From Cupriavidus necator A5-1 (GTDB lineage: Bacteria; Pseudomonadota; Gammaproteobacteria; Burkholderiales; Burkholderiaceae): a stretch of DNA of 64,000 nt. The translations under genes were made by a program, and so were the position numbers. The stretch covers positions 3,658,001 through 3,722,000 of the forward strand of contig NZ_JQLI01000008.1 of NCBI RefSeq assembly GCF_000744095.1. Direction: 5' to 3'. The notes beneath the pieces are model-generated. The model was not told the origin of the DNA, did no database searches, and worked only from the letters and a program-made list of their open reading frames with translations. Positions 1 through 9,743 of this stretch are shown in pieces; within the stretch, counting starts at the first letter, position 1, and every line of letters starts with the position of its first letter.

Positions 1-107
1 CAGCCATTGCCAAGGGCGATATCGACGGGGCTGGCAAGGCGCTGGATGCGCTGCTGGACAATATCGAGGATTTCACGCGGGCGACGGTGCTGGGGGATCG
101 GCGCTGA
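1..107 (+). CDS. C-terminal fragment of a GntR-family (FCD domain) transcriptional regulator, partial
   Basis: Reading from base 3, an open frame runs in from the left edge and stops at TGA 105-107. Only about 34 residues are visible. They form one amphipathic helix beginning AIAKGDIDGAGKALDALL and ending GDRR. Its spacing, an acidic 'GD.D.A..AL..LL..IE' pattern, resembles the last helix of FCD ligand-binding domains of GntR/FadR-type repressors. The DNA-binding part lies outside the window, so the family call is an inference from a short tail. A perfect hairpin at 237-272 could end this transcript. Confidence 0.45.
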   Translation, partial: AIAKGDIDGAGKALDALLDNIEDFTRATVLGDRR

Positions 108-236
108 GCCTGGTTGCTCGCTGGCAGCCGCCGGGTTCCGGGCTGGAACTGTTCTACAAGGTGGGCAGACGTGAAGACGTTCAAGGCATTCAATGACGCC
201 GAACACTGACAACGCCGACATCTGCGCAGCTTATTA

Positions 237-272
237 AAAAAGGGGTTACGGCGTTCACCGTAACCCCTTTTT
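237..272. terminator. Bidirectional rho-independent terminator
   Basis: Arms of 15 bases at 237-251 and 258-272 (AAAAAGGGGTTACGG and its exact complement) enclose a 6-base loop. The A-run on one side becomes a T-run on the other, so it can stop transcripts from both sides: the regulator entering from the left and the tRNA on the minus strand. Confidence 0.85.
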
Positions 273-281
273 CAATTGCAT

Positions 282-360
<79 letters not shown>

Positions 361-370
361 TTGGAAGCGT

Positions 371-2923
<2,553 letters not shown>

Positions 2924-2979
2924 TGGCACGCTCACTTTCACCAGAACTGGGAAGAAAGATTTCGCAATCCAAACCGGCT

Positions 2980-2985
2980 ATTGTA
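2980..2985 (-). promoter_or_regulatory. Candidate -10 box of an rpoD promoter
   Basis: Minus-strand TACAAT preceded by GC, 57 bases upstream of the chosen rpoD start. The same GCTACAAT or a close form precedes several other genes here. No convincing -35 box is seen. The 2924-3139 gap between dnaG and rpoD holds nothing else recognisable. Confidence 0.4.
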
Positions 2986-3139
2986 GCACGCCACAGATAG
3001 CCAGCTTCCGGTCAGGTGAGGTTTTCACCTGAAAAATCAAGGCTTAAGCTCGGCGGTGCCGGCCCAAGCCCCTCAATCAACGCTTACTGCCGCCTCCTGG
3101 TTGATAGCCAGTGTGATAGCCAGTGCGCCCAGCGGCGCC

Positions 3140-4954
3140 TCAGCCAAGTTGGCGCCGCCGGTGGATTTCACTCACCAGCCAGCGCATGCGCTGCTTGGCC
3201 GCTTCATCGGCCGTGCCGGCCACCACTTCCGCCTGCAGGCCGTCGAGTTCGCGCCGTAGCGGCTCGGCCAGCAGCTTGGTGATGGCCGCGTCGAATTCAT
3301 GGGTCGCTGGTTCTTCTTCGATCTCTTCCCGCAACACCGAGGTGCGCGCCCCGGCATACATCTCAGCGTAGGGCGACTGTGCCAGATGTTCGCTGAAGGC
3401 CGCAAAGTTGACCTCACCCTGGATCCCGTCACACGCCGACACCAGGTGAGCCAGCACTTCGCTTTCACCGCCGCTCTCGCCATCGAGCAGCAGCGCGCGC
3501 GCATCCTCGTCGAGCCGGGCCGACAGCGCCGGATAGCACATCAGCAGCTGGATCACTCGCTGCTCGAGGCCGGTCGGGGCCTGGCGCCGCGCGCGCGGGC
3601 GCGGTTTTTCAAAGCGGCCGACCCGGGCCGGGTCGCTACGCAGGCCGCAGATCGCCTCGATCTCCGCGGGTGTCGTACCCGTGGCATCGGCAAGTTCGCG
3701 CACAATCTGTAGCCGCAGGCCGCCGGAGGGCATCGCCTGCAGCAGCGGCTTGGCGTCGTATTGGGCACGAGCGCGGCCTTCGGGCTGGCGCATGTCGAGC
3801 TCTTCCGTCACCGATTGCAGCAAGAATCGCGAAAGCGGCATGGCATTGCGCACCTGGGTGGCAAAGGCCTCGGTGCCCTCTTCGCGTACATAGCTGTCCG
3901 GGTCGTGCTCGGCCGGCAGGAACAGGAAGCGGATGGTCTTGTTGTCCGCTACATGCGGCAGGCAGGCTTCCAGCGCGCGCCGCGCGGCGCGGCGCCCGGC
4001 CGCGTCACCGTCGAACGAGAACACCACCGCGTCGGTCTGGCGCAGCAGCTTCTGCACGTGCACAGGAGTGCACGCCGTGCCGAGGGTGGCAACGGCATTG
4101 GCAAAACCGAGCTGGGCCAGCGCCACGACGTCCATATACCCTTCGACCACCAGCACGTAGCCGGTTTCCCGAATGGCATGACGAGCCTCGAACAGCCCGT
4201 ACAGTTCCGTGCCCTTGCTGAACAGCGGGGTCTCGGGCGAGTTCAGGTACTTGGGTTCGCCCTGCCCCATCACGCGGCCACCGAAGCCGATCACGGCCCC
4301 CTTGGTGTTGCGGATGGGGAACATGATGCGGTCGCGGAAGCGGTCATAACGGCGTGGCTTGCCGTCCGCATCGCGCTTGTCGCTCTCGATAAGCAGGCCG
4401 GCCTCGACCAGCGGGCCGGCGATATTGTCGTCACGATAGCTGCCGAACACGGCCTCCAGGCCCTGCCAGTCGTCCGCGGCATAGCCGAGGCCGAAGTTCG
4501 CGGCGATCTCGCCGGTCAGCCCGCGCCCCTTCAGGTACTGGATCGCCTGCGGGGCGGTCCGAAGCTGGCGGCGGTAAAAGTCGGTCGCGCGGCTCATGGC
4601 ATCGGACAGCGCCACCGAACGGGCCTGCTGTTCGGCGCGCTGGCCCGGCGGCAGCCGGTCGCGCTCTTCCGGCACGGACATGCCGACCGACTGGGCCAGT
4701 TCGCGCACCGCCTCCGGATAAGACTGGCCCGAGTACTCCATCAGGAAGCCGATGGCCGAGCCGTGGGCGCCGCAGCCGAAGCAGTGGTAGAACTGCTTGG
4801 TCGGCGACACCGTAAATGACGGGGACTTCTCGTTATGGAAGGGGCACAGCCCCATGAAATTGGCGCCGCCCTTCTTCAGCTGTACGTACTTTCCCACCAC
4901 ATCGACAATGTCGACACGGTTGAGCAGGTCCTGAATAAAGGATTGCGGAATCAC
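3140..4954 (-). CDS. dnaG: DNA primase
   Basis: Synthesises RNA primers at the replication fork with DnaB helicase. The 604-residue protein is of normal length. An N-terminal CHC2 zinc finger spans about residues 38-65 (CPFHNEKSPSF, then CFGCGAHG). The RNA-polymerase core carries the TOPRIM fold: acidic VVEGYMDVVAL near 265 and FSFDGDAAGRRAA near 310. The C-terminal DnaB-interacting helical part is present and more variable. Translation begins at GTG (reads MIPQSFIQDLL). It lies between yqeY and rpoD, as in the macromolecular-synthesis operon of many Proteobacteria. Confidence 0.97.
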   Translation of the reverse strand: MIPQSFIQDLLNRVDIVDVVGKYVQLKKGGANFMGLCPFHNEKSPSFTVSPTKQFYHCFGCGAHGSAIGFLMEYSGQSYPEAVRELAQSVGMSVPEERDRLPPGQRAEQQARSVALSDAMSRATDFYRRQLRTAPQAIQYLKGRGLTGEIAANFGLGYAADDWQGLEAVFGSYRDDNIAGPLVEAGLLIESDKRDADGKPRRYDRFRDRIMFPIRNTKGAVIGFGGRVMGQGEPKYLNSPETPLFSKGTELYGLFEARHAIRETGYVLVVEGYMDVVALAQLGFANAVATLGTACTPVHVQKLLRQTDAVVFSFDGDAAGRRAARRALEACLPHVADNKTIRFLFLPAEHDPDSYVREEGTEAFATQVRNAMPLSRFLLQSVTEELDMRQPEGRARAQYDAKPLLQAMPSGGLRLQIVRELADATGTTPAEIEAICGLRSDPARVGRFEKPRPRARRQAPTGLEQRVIQLLMCYPALSARLDEDARALLLDGESGGESEVLAHLVSACDGIQGEVNFAAFSEHLAQSPYAEMYAGARTSVLREEIEEEPATHEFDAAITKLLAEPLRRELDGLQAEVVAGTADEAAKQRMRWLVSEIHRRRQLG

Positions 4955-5045
4955 CCGACTGACCGTCCTGAGGCATGGCCGTCCCGCGGCGGGCGGCGTT
5001 TTTCTAGGAATGCGTGACCGGTGCGCGCCCGGTTGCTATCGGATT

Positions 5046-5051
5046 ATTGTA
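5046..5051 (-). promoter_or_regulatory. Candidate -10 box upstream of dnaG
   Basis: Minus-strand TACAAT in the context CACTACAATAAT, about 92 bases before the dnaG start. It suggests dnaG-rpoD can be transcribed separately from rpsU-yqeY. A -35 match is not evident at 16-18 bases. Confidence 0.35.
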
Positions 5052-5156
5052 GTGCAGCGACGATAAGGCCGCCCGGACTTGTTTTCAACTCCGTGCATCT
5101 GCGCCGAATCTCGCCGATCCGACACTCATCGCGCTTACAACCGATTAAATCAGCAT

Positions 5157-5606
5157 TTACTTCGGAGCCAGCGCGGCCTTGACCAGGGCCGACACGGCGG
5201 TCATGTCGGCGCGCCCGGCCAGCTTGCCCTTGAGGACGCCCATGACCTTGCCCATGTCCTGCGGACCGGCGGCACCGGTGGCGGCCACGGCCTGCTGCAC
5301 CTCGGCGGCGACTTCCTCATCCGACAGCGCCGCGGGCATGTAGACCTTGAGCACTTCGACCTCTGCCAGTTCCTTGTCGGCCAGGTCGTTGCGGCCCGCC
5401 TGCTGGAATTGCGAGATCGAGTCCTTGCGCTGCTTGATCAGTTTTTCGACCACGGCCAGCACGGCGGTATCGTCCAGTTCGACGCGCTCATCGACCTCGC
5501 GTTGCTTGATGGCGGCCAGCAGCAGGCGGATGGTGCCGAGGCGATCCGTTTCGCGGGCGCGCATGGCGGTCTTCATGTCTTCGCTAATACGGGCTTTGAG
5601 GGACAT
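5157..5606 (-). CDS. GatB/YqeY domain-containing protein
   Basis: Small helical protein of 149 residues (MSLKARISEDMKTAMRARE...) of the YqeY family. It resembles the C-terminal tail domain of the GatB amidotransferase subunit, which binds tRNA. The free-standing protein's role is not settled; a link to tRNA-dependent amidation is only inferred. The start at 5606 is chosen over an upstream in-frame ATG because homology begins with MSLK and a GGAAG ribosome site lies 7 bases before it. The gene sits between rpsU and dnaG, its usual neighbours in many beta- and alpha-proteobacteria. Confidence 0.92.
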   Translation of the reverse strand: MSLKARISEDMKTAMRARETDRLGTIRLLLAAIKQREVDERVELDDTAVLAVVEKLIKQRKDSISQFQQAGRNDLADKELAEVEVLKVYMPAALSDEEVAAEVQQAVAATGAAGPQDMGKVMGVLKGKLAGRADMTAVSALVKAALAPK

Positions 5607-5678
5607 CGTGATCTTCCAGAAAGTGGGTGGACACTCACAGGTTGCGGCGGTGGCCGCGCACTGCAAGGCCCAGAACGC

Positions 5679-5710
5679 AAAAACCCGCCGAAGCGTACGC
5701 CACAGCGGGT
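5679..5710 (-). terminator. Possible intrinsic terminator or attenuator between rpsU and yqeY
   Basis: On the minus strand ACCCGC pairs with GCGGGT across a 20-base loop that itself holds the palindrome GCGTACGC, and a T-run follows at 5679-5683. It begins about 25 bases past the rpsU stop. In E. coli an internal terminator after rpsU lowers dnaG expression, and this could serve the same purpose. The stem is only 6 bp, so the call is tentative. Confidence 0.45.
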
Positions 5711-5734
5711 CGGATGCAGGCGGAAAGAGGCTGG

Positions 5735-5947
5735 TCAATAGAGCTTCTTCGGCAGCATCTGGCTGCGGATGCGCTTGTAGTGGCGCTTTTCGGCGGCAGC
5801 CTTCTTGCGCTTGCGCGCGGCGGTGGGCTTTTCGTAAAACTCGCGGGACCGAAGTTCGGGAATCAGCCCGTTTTTCTCGATGGTGCGCTTGAAACGGCGC
5901 ATGGCGACTTCAAAAGGCTCGCTTTCCTTGAGACGGATCGTGGTCAT
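5735..5947 (-). CDS. rpsU: 30S ribosomal protein S21
   Basis: A 70-residue, strongly basic protein (MTTIRLKESEPFEVAMRRFKR...) that matches bS21 end to end. It has the conserved N-terminal TIRLKESEPFEVA strand/helix and the Arg/Lys-rich tail (KRHYKRIRSQMLPKKLY). It binds the small-subunit platform near the 3' end of 16S rRNA and helps mRNA base-pairing at initiation. It is the first gene of the rpsU-yqeY-dnaG-rpoD block. The longer open frame upstream of this ATG has no homology and is ignored. Confidence 0.97.
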   Translation of the reverse strand: MTTIRLKESEPFEVAMRRFKRTIEKNGLIPELRSREFYEKPTAARKRKKAAAEKRHYKRIRSQMLPKKLY

Positions 5948-5998
5948 TTGGCCAGAAAATAAGGGAATTTTCGGGATAACGGCTTTACGAAGCATTGG

Positions 5999-6004
5999 AT
6001 TGTA
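5999..6004 (-). promoter_or_regulatory. Candidate -10 box of the rpsU promoter
   Basis: Minus-strand TACAAT in the context GGTGCTACAATCC, 52 bases before the rpsU start. TTCCGT 16 bases upstream is a weak -35 candidate. The octamer matches the one before rpoD. Confidence 0.45.
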
Positions 6005-6093
6005 GCACCAACGATCTGCCACGGAAGTGGCGCACAACGGACACTGACCCCGTGCCGTTTGCGCCGCGTTTCCACCAGACGGCCCACGGCTGC

Positions 6094-7353
6094 TTAGGCC
6101 ACCGATTGCCCCGCGGCCGACGTCCGTGCCGCCTCGGCAACCGCCTCCCCGGCCGCTACCGCGGACGCCCACGCCCACTGGAAGTTGTAGCCGCCCAGCC
6201 ACCCGGTCACGTCGACTACCTCGCCGATGAAATACAGCCCCGGCACGTCGCGGGCCATCATCGTGGTCGAGGACAAGGCGCGCGTATCCACGCCCCCGAT
6301 CGTCACCTCGGCCTTGCGATACCCCTCGGTGCCGGACGGCACGATGCGCCAGTCATTGAGCGTGGCGCCGAGCTTGCGCAGCGCCTTGTCCGTAATATCG
6401 TGCAGCGGCAGCGTGGCATCCACGCCCGACGCTGCGCACCAGGCATCGGCCAGCCGCGCCGGCAGCCGTTGCGCCAGCAGGTTGCCCAGGTGCTTGCGGC
6501 TGCCGCCCTTCTGCTCCAGCAGCCAGGCGGCGGCGTCCTCGCCGTCGAACAGGTCGATGGCGATCGGCGTGCCGGGGCGCCAGTAGCTGGAGATCTGCAG
6601 CACGGCCGGGCCGGACAGGCCCCGGTGCGTCCACAGCAGATCCTCGCGGAAGGCGCCGGCCGTCGTGCCGCTGCCGGTGGCGACATCGACTTCAAGCGAG
6701 ACCCCGGCCAGCGGCGCGAACGGCGCCCAGTCCTTGCCGTCGAAGGTCAGCGGAACCAGAGCGGGCCGCGTTTCGACGATGCCCAGGCCGAATTGCCGGG
6801 CAATGCGGTAGCCGAAGTCGGTGGCACCGATCTTGGGGATCGACAGCCCGCCGGTGGCCACCACCACGGCCCCGGCGCGCACTGTGCCAGTCGAGGTCAG
6901 CAGCAGGAAGTCGTCGCCCTCGCGCCGGATCTCGGCCACGGTGCAGCCGGTCTGCCAGCGCACATGGCCGGTGTCGCATTCCGCACGCAGCATGGCGATC
7001 ACGTCTTCGGCGCTGTCGTTGCAGAACAGCTGTCCGCGGTGCTTCTCATGCCAGGCGATGCCGTACCGGCGCATCAGGTCGAGGAAATCCTGCGGCGTGT
7101 AGCGCGCCAGCGCCGAGCGGCAGAAGTGCGGATTGGACGACAGGTAATTGGCGGGGCCGGCCTGCACGTTGGTGAAATTACAGCGCCCGCCGCCGGAGAT
7201 GCGAATCTTCTCGGCGAGCTTGGTGGCATGGTCGATCAGCACCACGCGCGCGCCGCCCTGGCCGGCCACGGCGGCGCACATCATGCCGGCCGCGCCCGCG
7301 CCCAGCACGGCCACGTCATACCGGCCCGTCCGGGTCGTTGCCACCCCGCTCAT
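6094..7353 (-). CDS. NAD(P)/FAD-dependent oxidoreductase, BaiN/YhiN (HI0933-like) family
   Basis: A 419-residue flavoprotein. The N-terminal dinucleotide-binding motif is VAVLGAGAAGMMCAAVA (residues 14-30), followed by the family signature EKIRISGGGRCNFTN and a second FAD contact near the C terminus (GLYFIGEVVDVTGWLGGYNFQWAWASA). The family (YhiN in E. coli, BaiN in bile-acid-converting clostridia) contains few enzymes with proven substrates, so no reaction is assigned. It lies between rpsU and the divergent tsaD. In E. coli tsaD and rpsU are direct divergent neighbours. Confidence 0.9.
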   Translation of the reverse strand: MSGVATTRTGRYDVAVLGAGAAGMMCAAVAGQGGARVVLIDHATKLAEKIRISGGGRCNFTNVQAGPANYLSSNPHFCRSALARYTPQDFLDLMRRYGIAWHEKHRGQLFCNDSAEDVIAMLRAECDTGHVRWQTGCTVAEIRREGDDFLLLTSTGTVRAGAVVVATGGLSIPKIGATDFGYRIARQFGLGIVETRPALVPLTFDGKDWAPFAPLAGVSLEVDVATGSGTTAGAFREDLLWTHRGLSGPAVLQISSYWRPGTPIAIDLFDGEDAAAWLLEQKGGSRKHLGNLLAQRLPARLADAWCAASGVDATLPLHDITDKALRKLGATLNDWRIVPSGTEGYRKAEVTIGGVDTRALSSTTMMARDVPGLYFIGEVVDVTGWLGGYNFQWAWASAVAAGEAVAEAARTSAAGQSVA

Positions 7354-7401
7354 TGCCCGCCTCGAAAATCCATTGTGTTGCCACCGCCAGAGAAAGGGCA
7401 G

Positions 7402-7407
7402 ATTGTA
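7402..7407 (-). promoter_or_regulatory. Candidate -10 box upstream of the BaiN-type gene
   Basis: Minus-strand TACAAT in the context TCGCTACAATCTG, 49 bases before the start codon. It lies in the 157-base divergent gap with tsaD. Confidence 0.4.
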
Positions 7408-7510
7408 GCGAAAAGCACGCGGCGCGCCGCTGTGCTACCCTGCGCGCTTCCTGCAACCTGTTGTTTCCACAGCCGTTTCCTTGACCGGGACGGCCGTATG
7501 CTCCTCACCC

Positions 7511-8545
7511 ATGCTTGTCCTCGGCATCGAATCTTCCTGCGACGAAACCGGGCTGGCCCTCTACGACACCGAGGCCGGCCTGCTCTCGCATGCGCTGCAC
7601 TCGCAGATCGCCATGCACCGCGACTATGGCGGCGTGGTCCCCGAACTGGCCTCGCGCGACCATATCCGGCGCGTGCTGCCGCTGCTGGAGCAGGTGCTGG
7701 CCGAGGCTGGCCGCACGCGCAAGGACATCGACGCCATCGCCTTCACCCAGGGCCCGGGACTGGCCGGCGCGCTGCTGGTTGGCGCCTCGGTGGCCAATGC
7801 GCTGGGCTTTGCGCTGAACGTGCCGATGGTCGGCGTGCACCATCTGGAAGGCCACCTGCTGTCGCCGCTGCTGACGCGCGAACCGCCGCCCTTCCCGTTC
7901 GTGGCGCTGCTGGTGTCCGGCGGGCATACGCAGTTGATGGAAGTGCGCGGCATCGGCGACTACACCTTGCTGGGCGAGACGCTGGACGACGCCGCGGGCG
8001 AGGCCTTCGACAAGACTGCCAAGCTGCTCGGCCTGGGCTATCCCGGCGGCCCGGAAGTGTCGCGGCTGGCCGAGTTCGGCACGCCCGGTGCGTTCGCCCT
8101 GCCGCGGCCGATGCTCCATTCAGGCAACCTGGATTTCTCGTTCGCGGGGTTGAAGACCGCGGTGCTGACGCAGACGCGCAAGCTCTCCAATACCTGCGAG
8201 CAGGATCGGGCCAACCTGGCGCGTGCCTTTGTCGATGCGATTGTCGACGTGCTCGCCGCCAAGTCGATGGCGGCGCTCAAGCAGACCGGGCACAAGCGGC
8301 TGGTGGTGGCCGGCGGCGTGGGTGCCAACCGGCAGTTGCGCGAGCGCTTGGACCAACTCGGCAAGCAGCGCAGGATCGAGGTGTATTACCCGGATTTGGC
8401 CTTCTGCACGGATAACGGCGCGATGATTGCGTTTGCCGGGGCGATGCGGTTGCAGGCAGCACCGGAGCTGGCGCGGCATGAGTATGGCTATGGGGTGACG
8501 CCGCGGTGGGATCTGGCGGATATCCGGTTGCCGTCGGCGGCCTGA
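7511..8545 (+). CDS. tsaD: tRNA N6-adenosine threonylcarbamoyltransferase TsaD
   Basis: Transfers the threonylcarbamoyl group onto A37 of ANN-reading tRNAs (t6A), working with TsaB, TsaE and TsaC. The 344-residue protein has the ASKHA nucleotide-binding fold. It starts MLVLGIESSCDETGLAL. Metal ligands His111 and His115 lie in HHLEGH, and the SGGHTQL loop follows. The conserved GDYTLLGETLDDAAGEAFDK segment and late VAGGVGANRQLRERL are intact. The start at 7511 is chosen because homology begins there. The upstream in-frame start at 7481 adds unrelated residues. The last 45 codons shift from C-ending to G/T-ending codons. Confidence 0.97.
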   Translation: MLVLGIESSCDETGLALYDTEAGLLSHALHSQIAMHRDYGGVVPELASRDHIRRVLPLLEQVLAEAGRTRKDIDAIAFTQGPGLAGALLVGASVANALGFALNVPMVGVHHLEGHLLSPLLTREPPPFPFVALLVSGGHTQLMEVRGIGDYTLLGETLDDAAGEAFDKTAKLLGLGYPGGPEVSRLAEFGTPGAFALPRPMLHSGNLDFSFAGLKTAVLTQTRKLSNTCEQDRANLARAFVDAIVDVLAAKSMAALKQTGHKRLVVAGGVGANRQLRERLDQLGKQRRIEVYYPDLAFCTDNGAMIAFAGAMRLQAAPELARHEYGYGVTPRWDLADIRLPSAA

Positions 8546-8584
8546 CCGTTGGCATACCCAAGCGTGTCGAATGAGCGCTTGGGT

Positions 8585-8614
8585 GCTCCCTCTCCCGCGT
8601 GCGGGAGAGGGAGC
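8585..8614. repeat. REP-like palindrome, copy 1
   Basis: Two perfect 14-base arms (GCTCCCTCTCCCGC and its complement) around a 2-base centre. It lies 40 bases after tsaD. The same arms recur at 26326-26355, and a longer relative is at 62085-62200. This is a dispersed intergenic palindrome rather than a gene-specific signal. Confidence 0.85.
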
Positions 8615-8641
8615 AAAGTACGCTGAGGCTCACGATAAAGG

Positions 8642-8668
8642 AAAAGCCACCGCATGCGGTGGCTTTTT
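8642..8668. terminator. Bidirectional terminator between tsaD and folE2
   Basis: A perfect 26-base palindrome with arms AAAAGCCACCGCA/TGCGGTGGCTTTT, flanked by A- and T-runs. It separates the convergent genes tsaD and folE2. Confidence 0.88.
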
Positions 8669-8688
8669 CCATAGCAGCGACAACGGGA

Positions 8689-9492
8689 TCAGTTCACCCG
8701 CTTATCCCGCTCGATCACCGCATACGCGCTGTGGTTGTGGATCGACTCGAAGTTCTCTGCCTCCAGCACATAGGCGACGATGCGGTCGTCCGCGTTCAGC
8801 CGCATCGCGATATCGCGCACCAGGTCCTCGACGAACTTGGGGTTCTCGTAAGCACGCTCGGTCACGAACTTCTCGTCCGGGCGCTTGAGCAAACCCCACA
8901 GCTCGCACGAAGCCTCTTCCTCGGCCATGCGCACCAGCGCTTCCACCGGCAGATCATCGGCCAGCTCCACGTTCATGGTGATATGCGAGCGCTGGTTGTG
9001 CGCGCCGTATTGCGAGATCTTCTTCGAGCACGGGCACAGGCTGGTCACCGGCACCAGCGCCTTCAGGAACACGCGCGTGACGCCGTTGCGCACTTCGCCG
9101 GTCAGCGTGACCTCGTAGTCCAGCAGCGACTGCACGCCCGACACCGGCGCGATCTTGCTGATGAAGTACGGGAAGGTGACCTCGATGCGGCCGGCCTCGG
9201 CTTCGAGCTTTTCCAGCATCTTGTCGAGCAGCAGGCGGAAGCTGGCCAGCTCCAGCGGTTCGCGCTCTTCTTCCAGCAGCGCGACGAAGCGCGACATATG
9301 CGTGCCCTTCTGGTCCGCCGGCAGGTGCACGTCGAGGTTGAAGGTGCCCACGGTCGGCACCACGCCGGTCGGGGTCTTCAGGGTCACGGGATATCGCACG
9401 CCCTTGACACCGACGCGCTGGATGGGGATCTGGCGGGTGTCGAGGCTCGACTGGACGTCGGGCATCACGAAGGCGGGATTGATGTCATTCAT
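8689..9492 (-). CDS. folE2: GTP cyclohydrolase FolE2 (type IB)
   Basis: Converts GTP to 7,8-dihydroneopterin triphosphate for folate and related pterins. The 267-residue protein matches FolE2 rather than FolE. It has the early strand VKGVRYPVTL, a metal/active-site cysteine pair in SLCPCSKKIS (Cys153 and Cys155), the following NQRSH (His170) and the conserved ENPKFVEDLVRD near the C terminus. FolE2 enzymes use metals other than zinc and often replace or back up FolE under zinc limitation. Whether this gene is zinc-regulated cannot be told; no Zur-like box was recognised. It is transcribed alone, towards tsaD. Confidence 0.95.
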   Translation of the reverse strand: MNDINPAFVMPDVQSSLDTRQIPIQRVGVKGVRYPVTLKTPTGVVPTVGTFNLDVHLPADQKGTHMSRFVALLEEEREPLELASFRLLLDKMLEKLEAEAGRIEVTFPYFISKIAPVSGVQSLLDYEVTLTGEVRNGVTRVFLKALVPVTSLCPCSKKISQYGAHNQRSHITMNVELADDLPVEALVRMAEEEASCELWGLLKRPDEKFVTERAYENPKFVEDLVRDIAMRLNADDRIVAYVLEAENFESIHNHSAYAVIERDKRVN

Positions 9493-9743
9493 CTACGGTT
9501 TCCTCCAGGGCTGCGCCACAGGGGGGCGGCACAGTTCCTTACGGTCGCGGCATTTTCGCAGTCCATCCATGCCGCGCAACGAGTGTGAAACCACGGGCCC
9601 CGGCATATGGCACGCCGACCCGCAGCTGCGAACACAAAAAGGGGGAGTTTAAGGGAATTCGGACGCACTCGTGGTGCGGCGCCCAGAATCCCCTTGCGGA
9701 GCAGGTGATCACCGGCGCACCGGCGTCACCTGCAAGCGGTGGG

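Noticed and set aside
8585..8614. CRISPR-like repeat
   Set aside because: The palindrome occurs singly at three distant sites without spacer arrays or cas genes.
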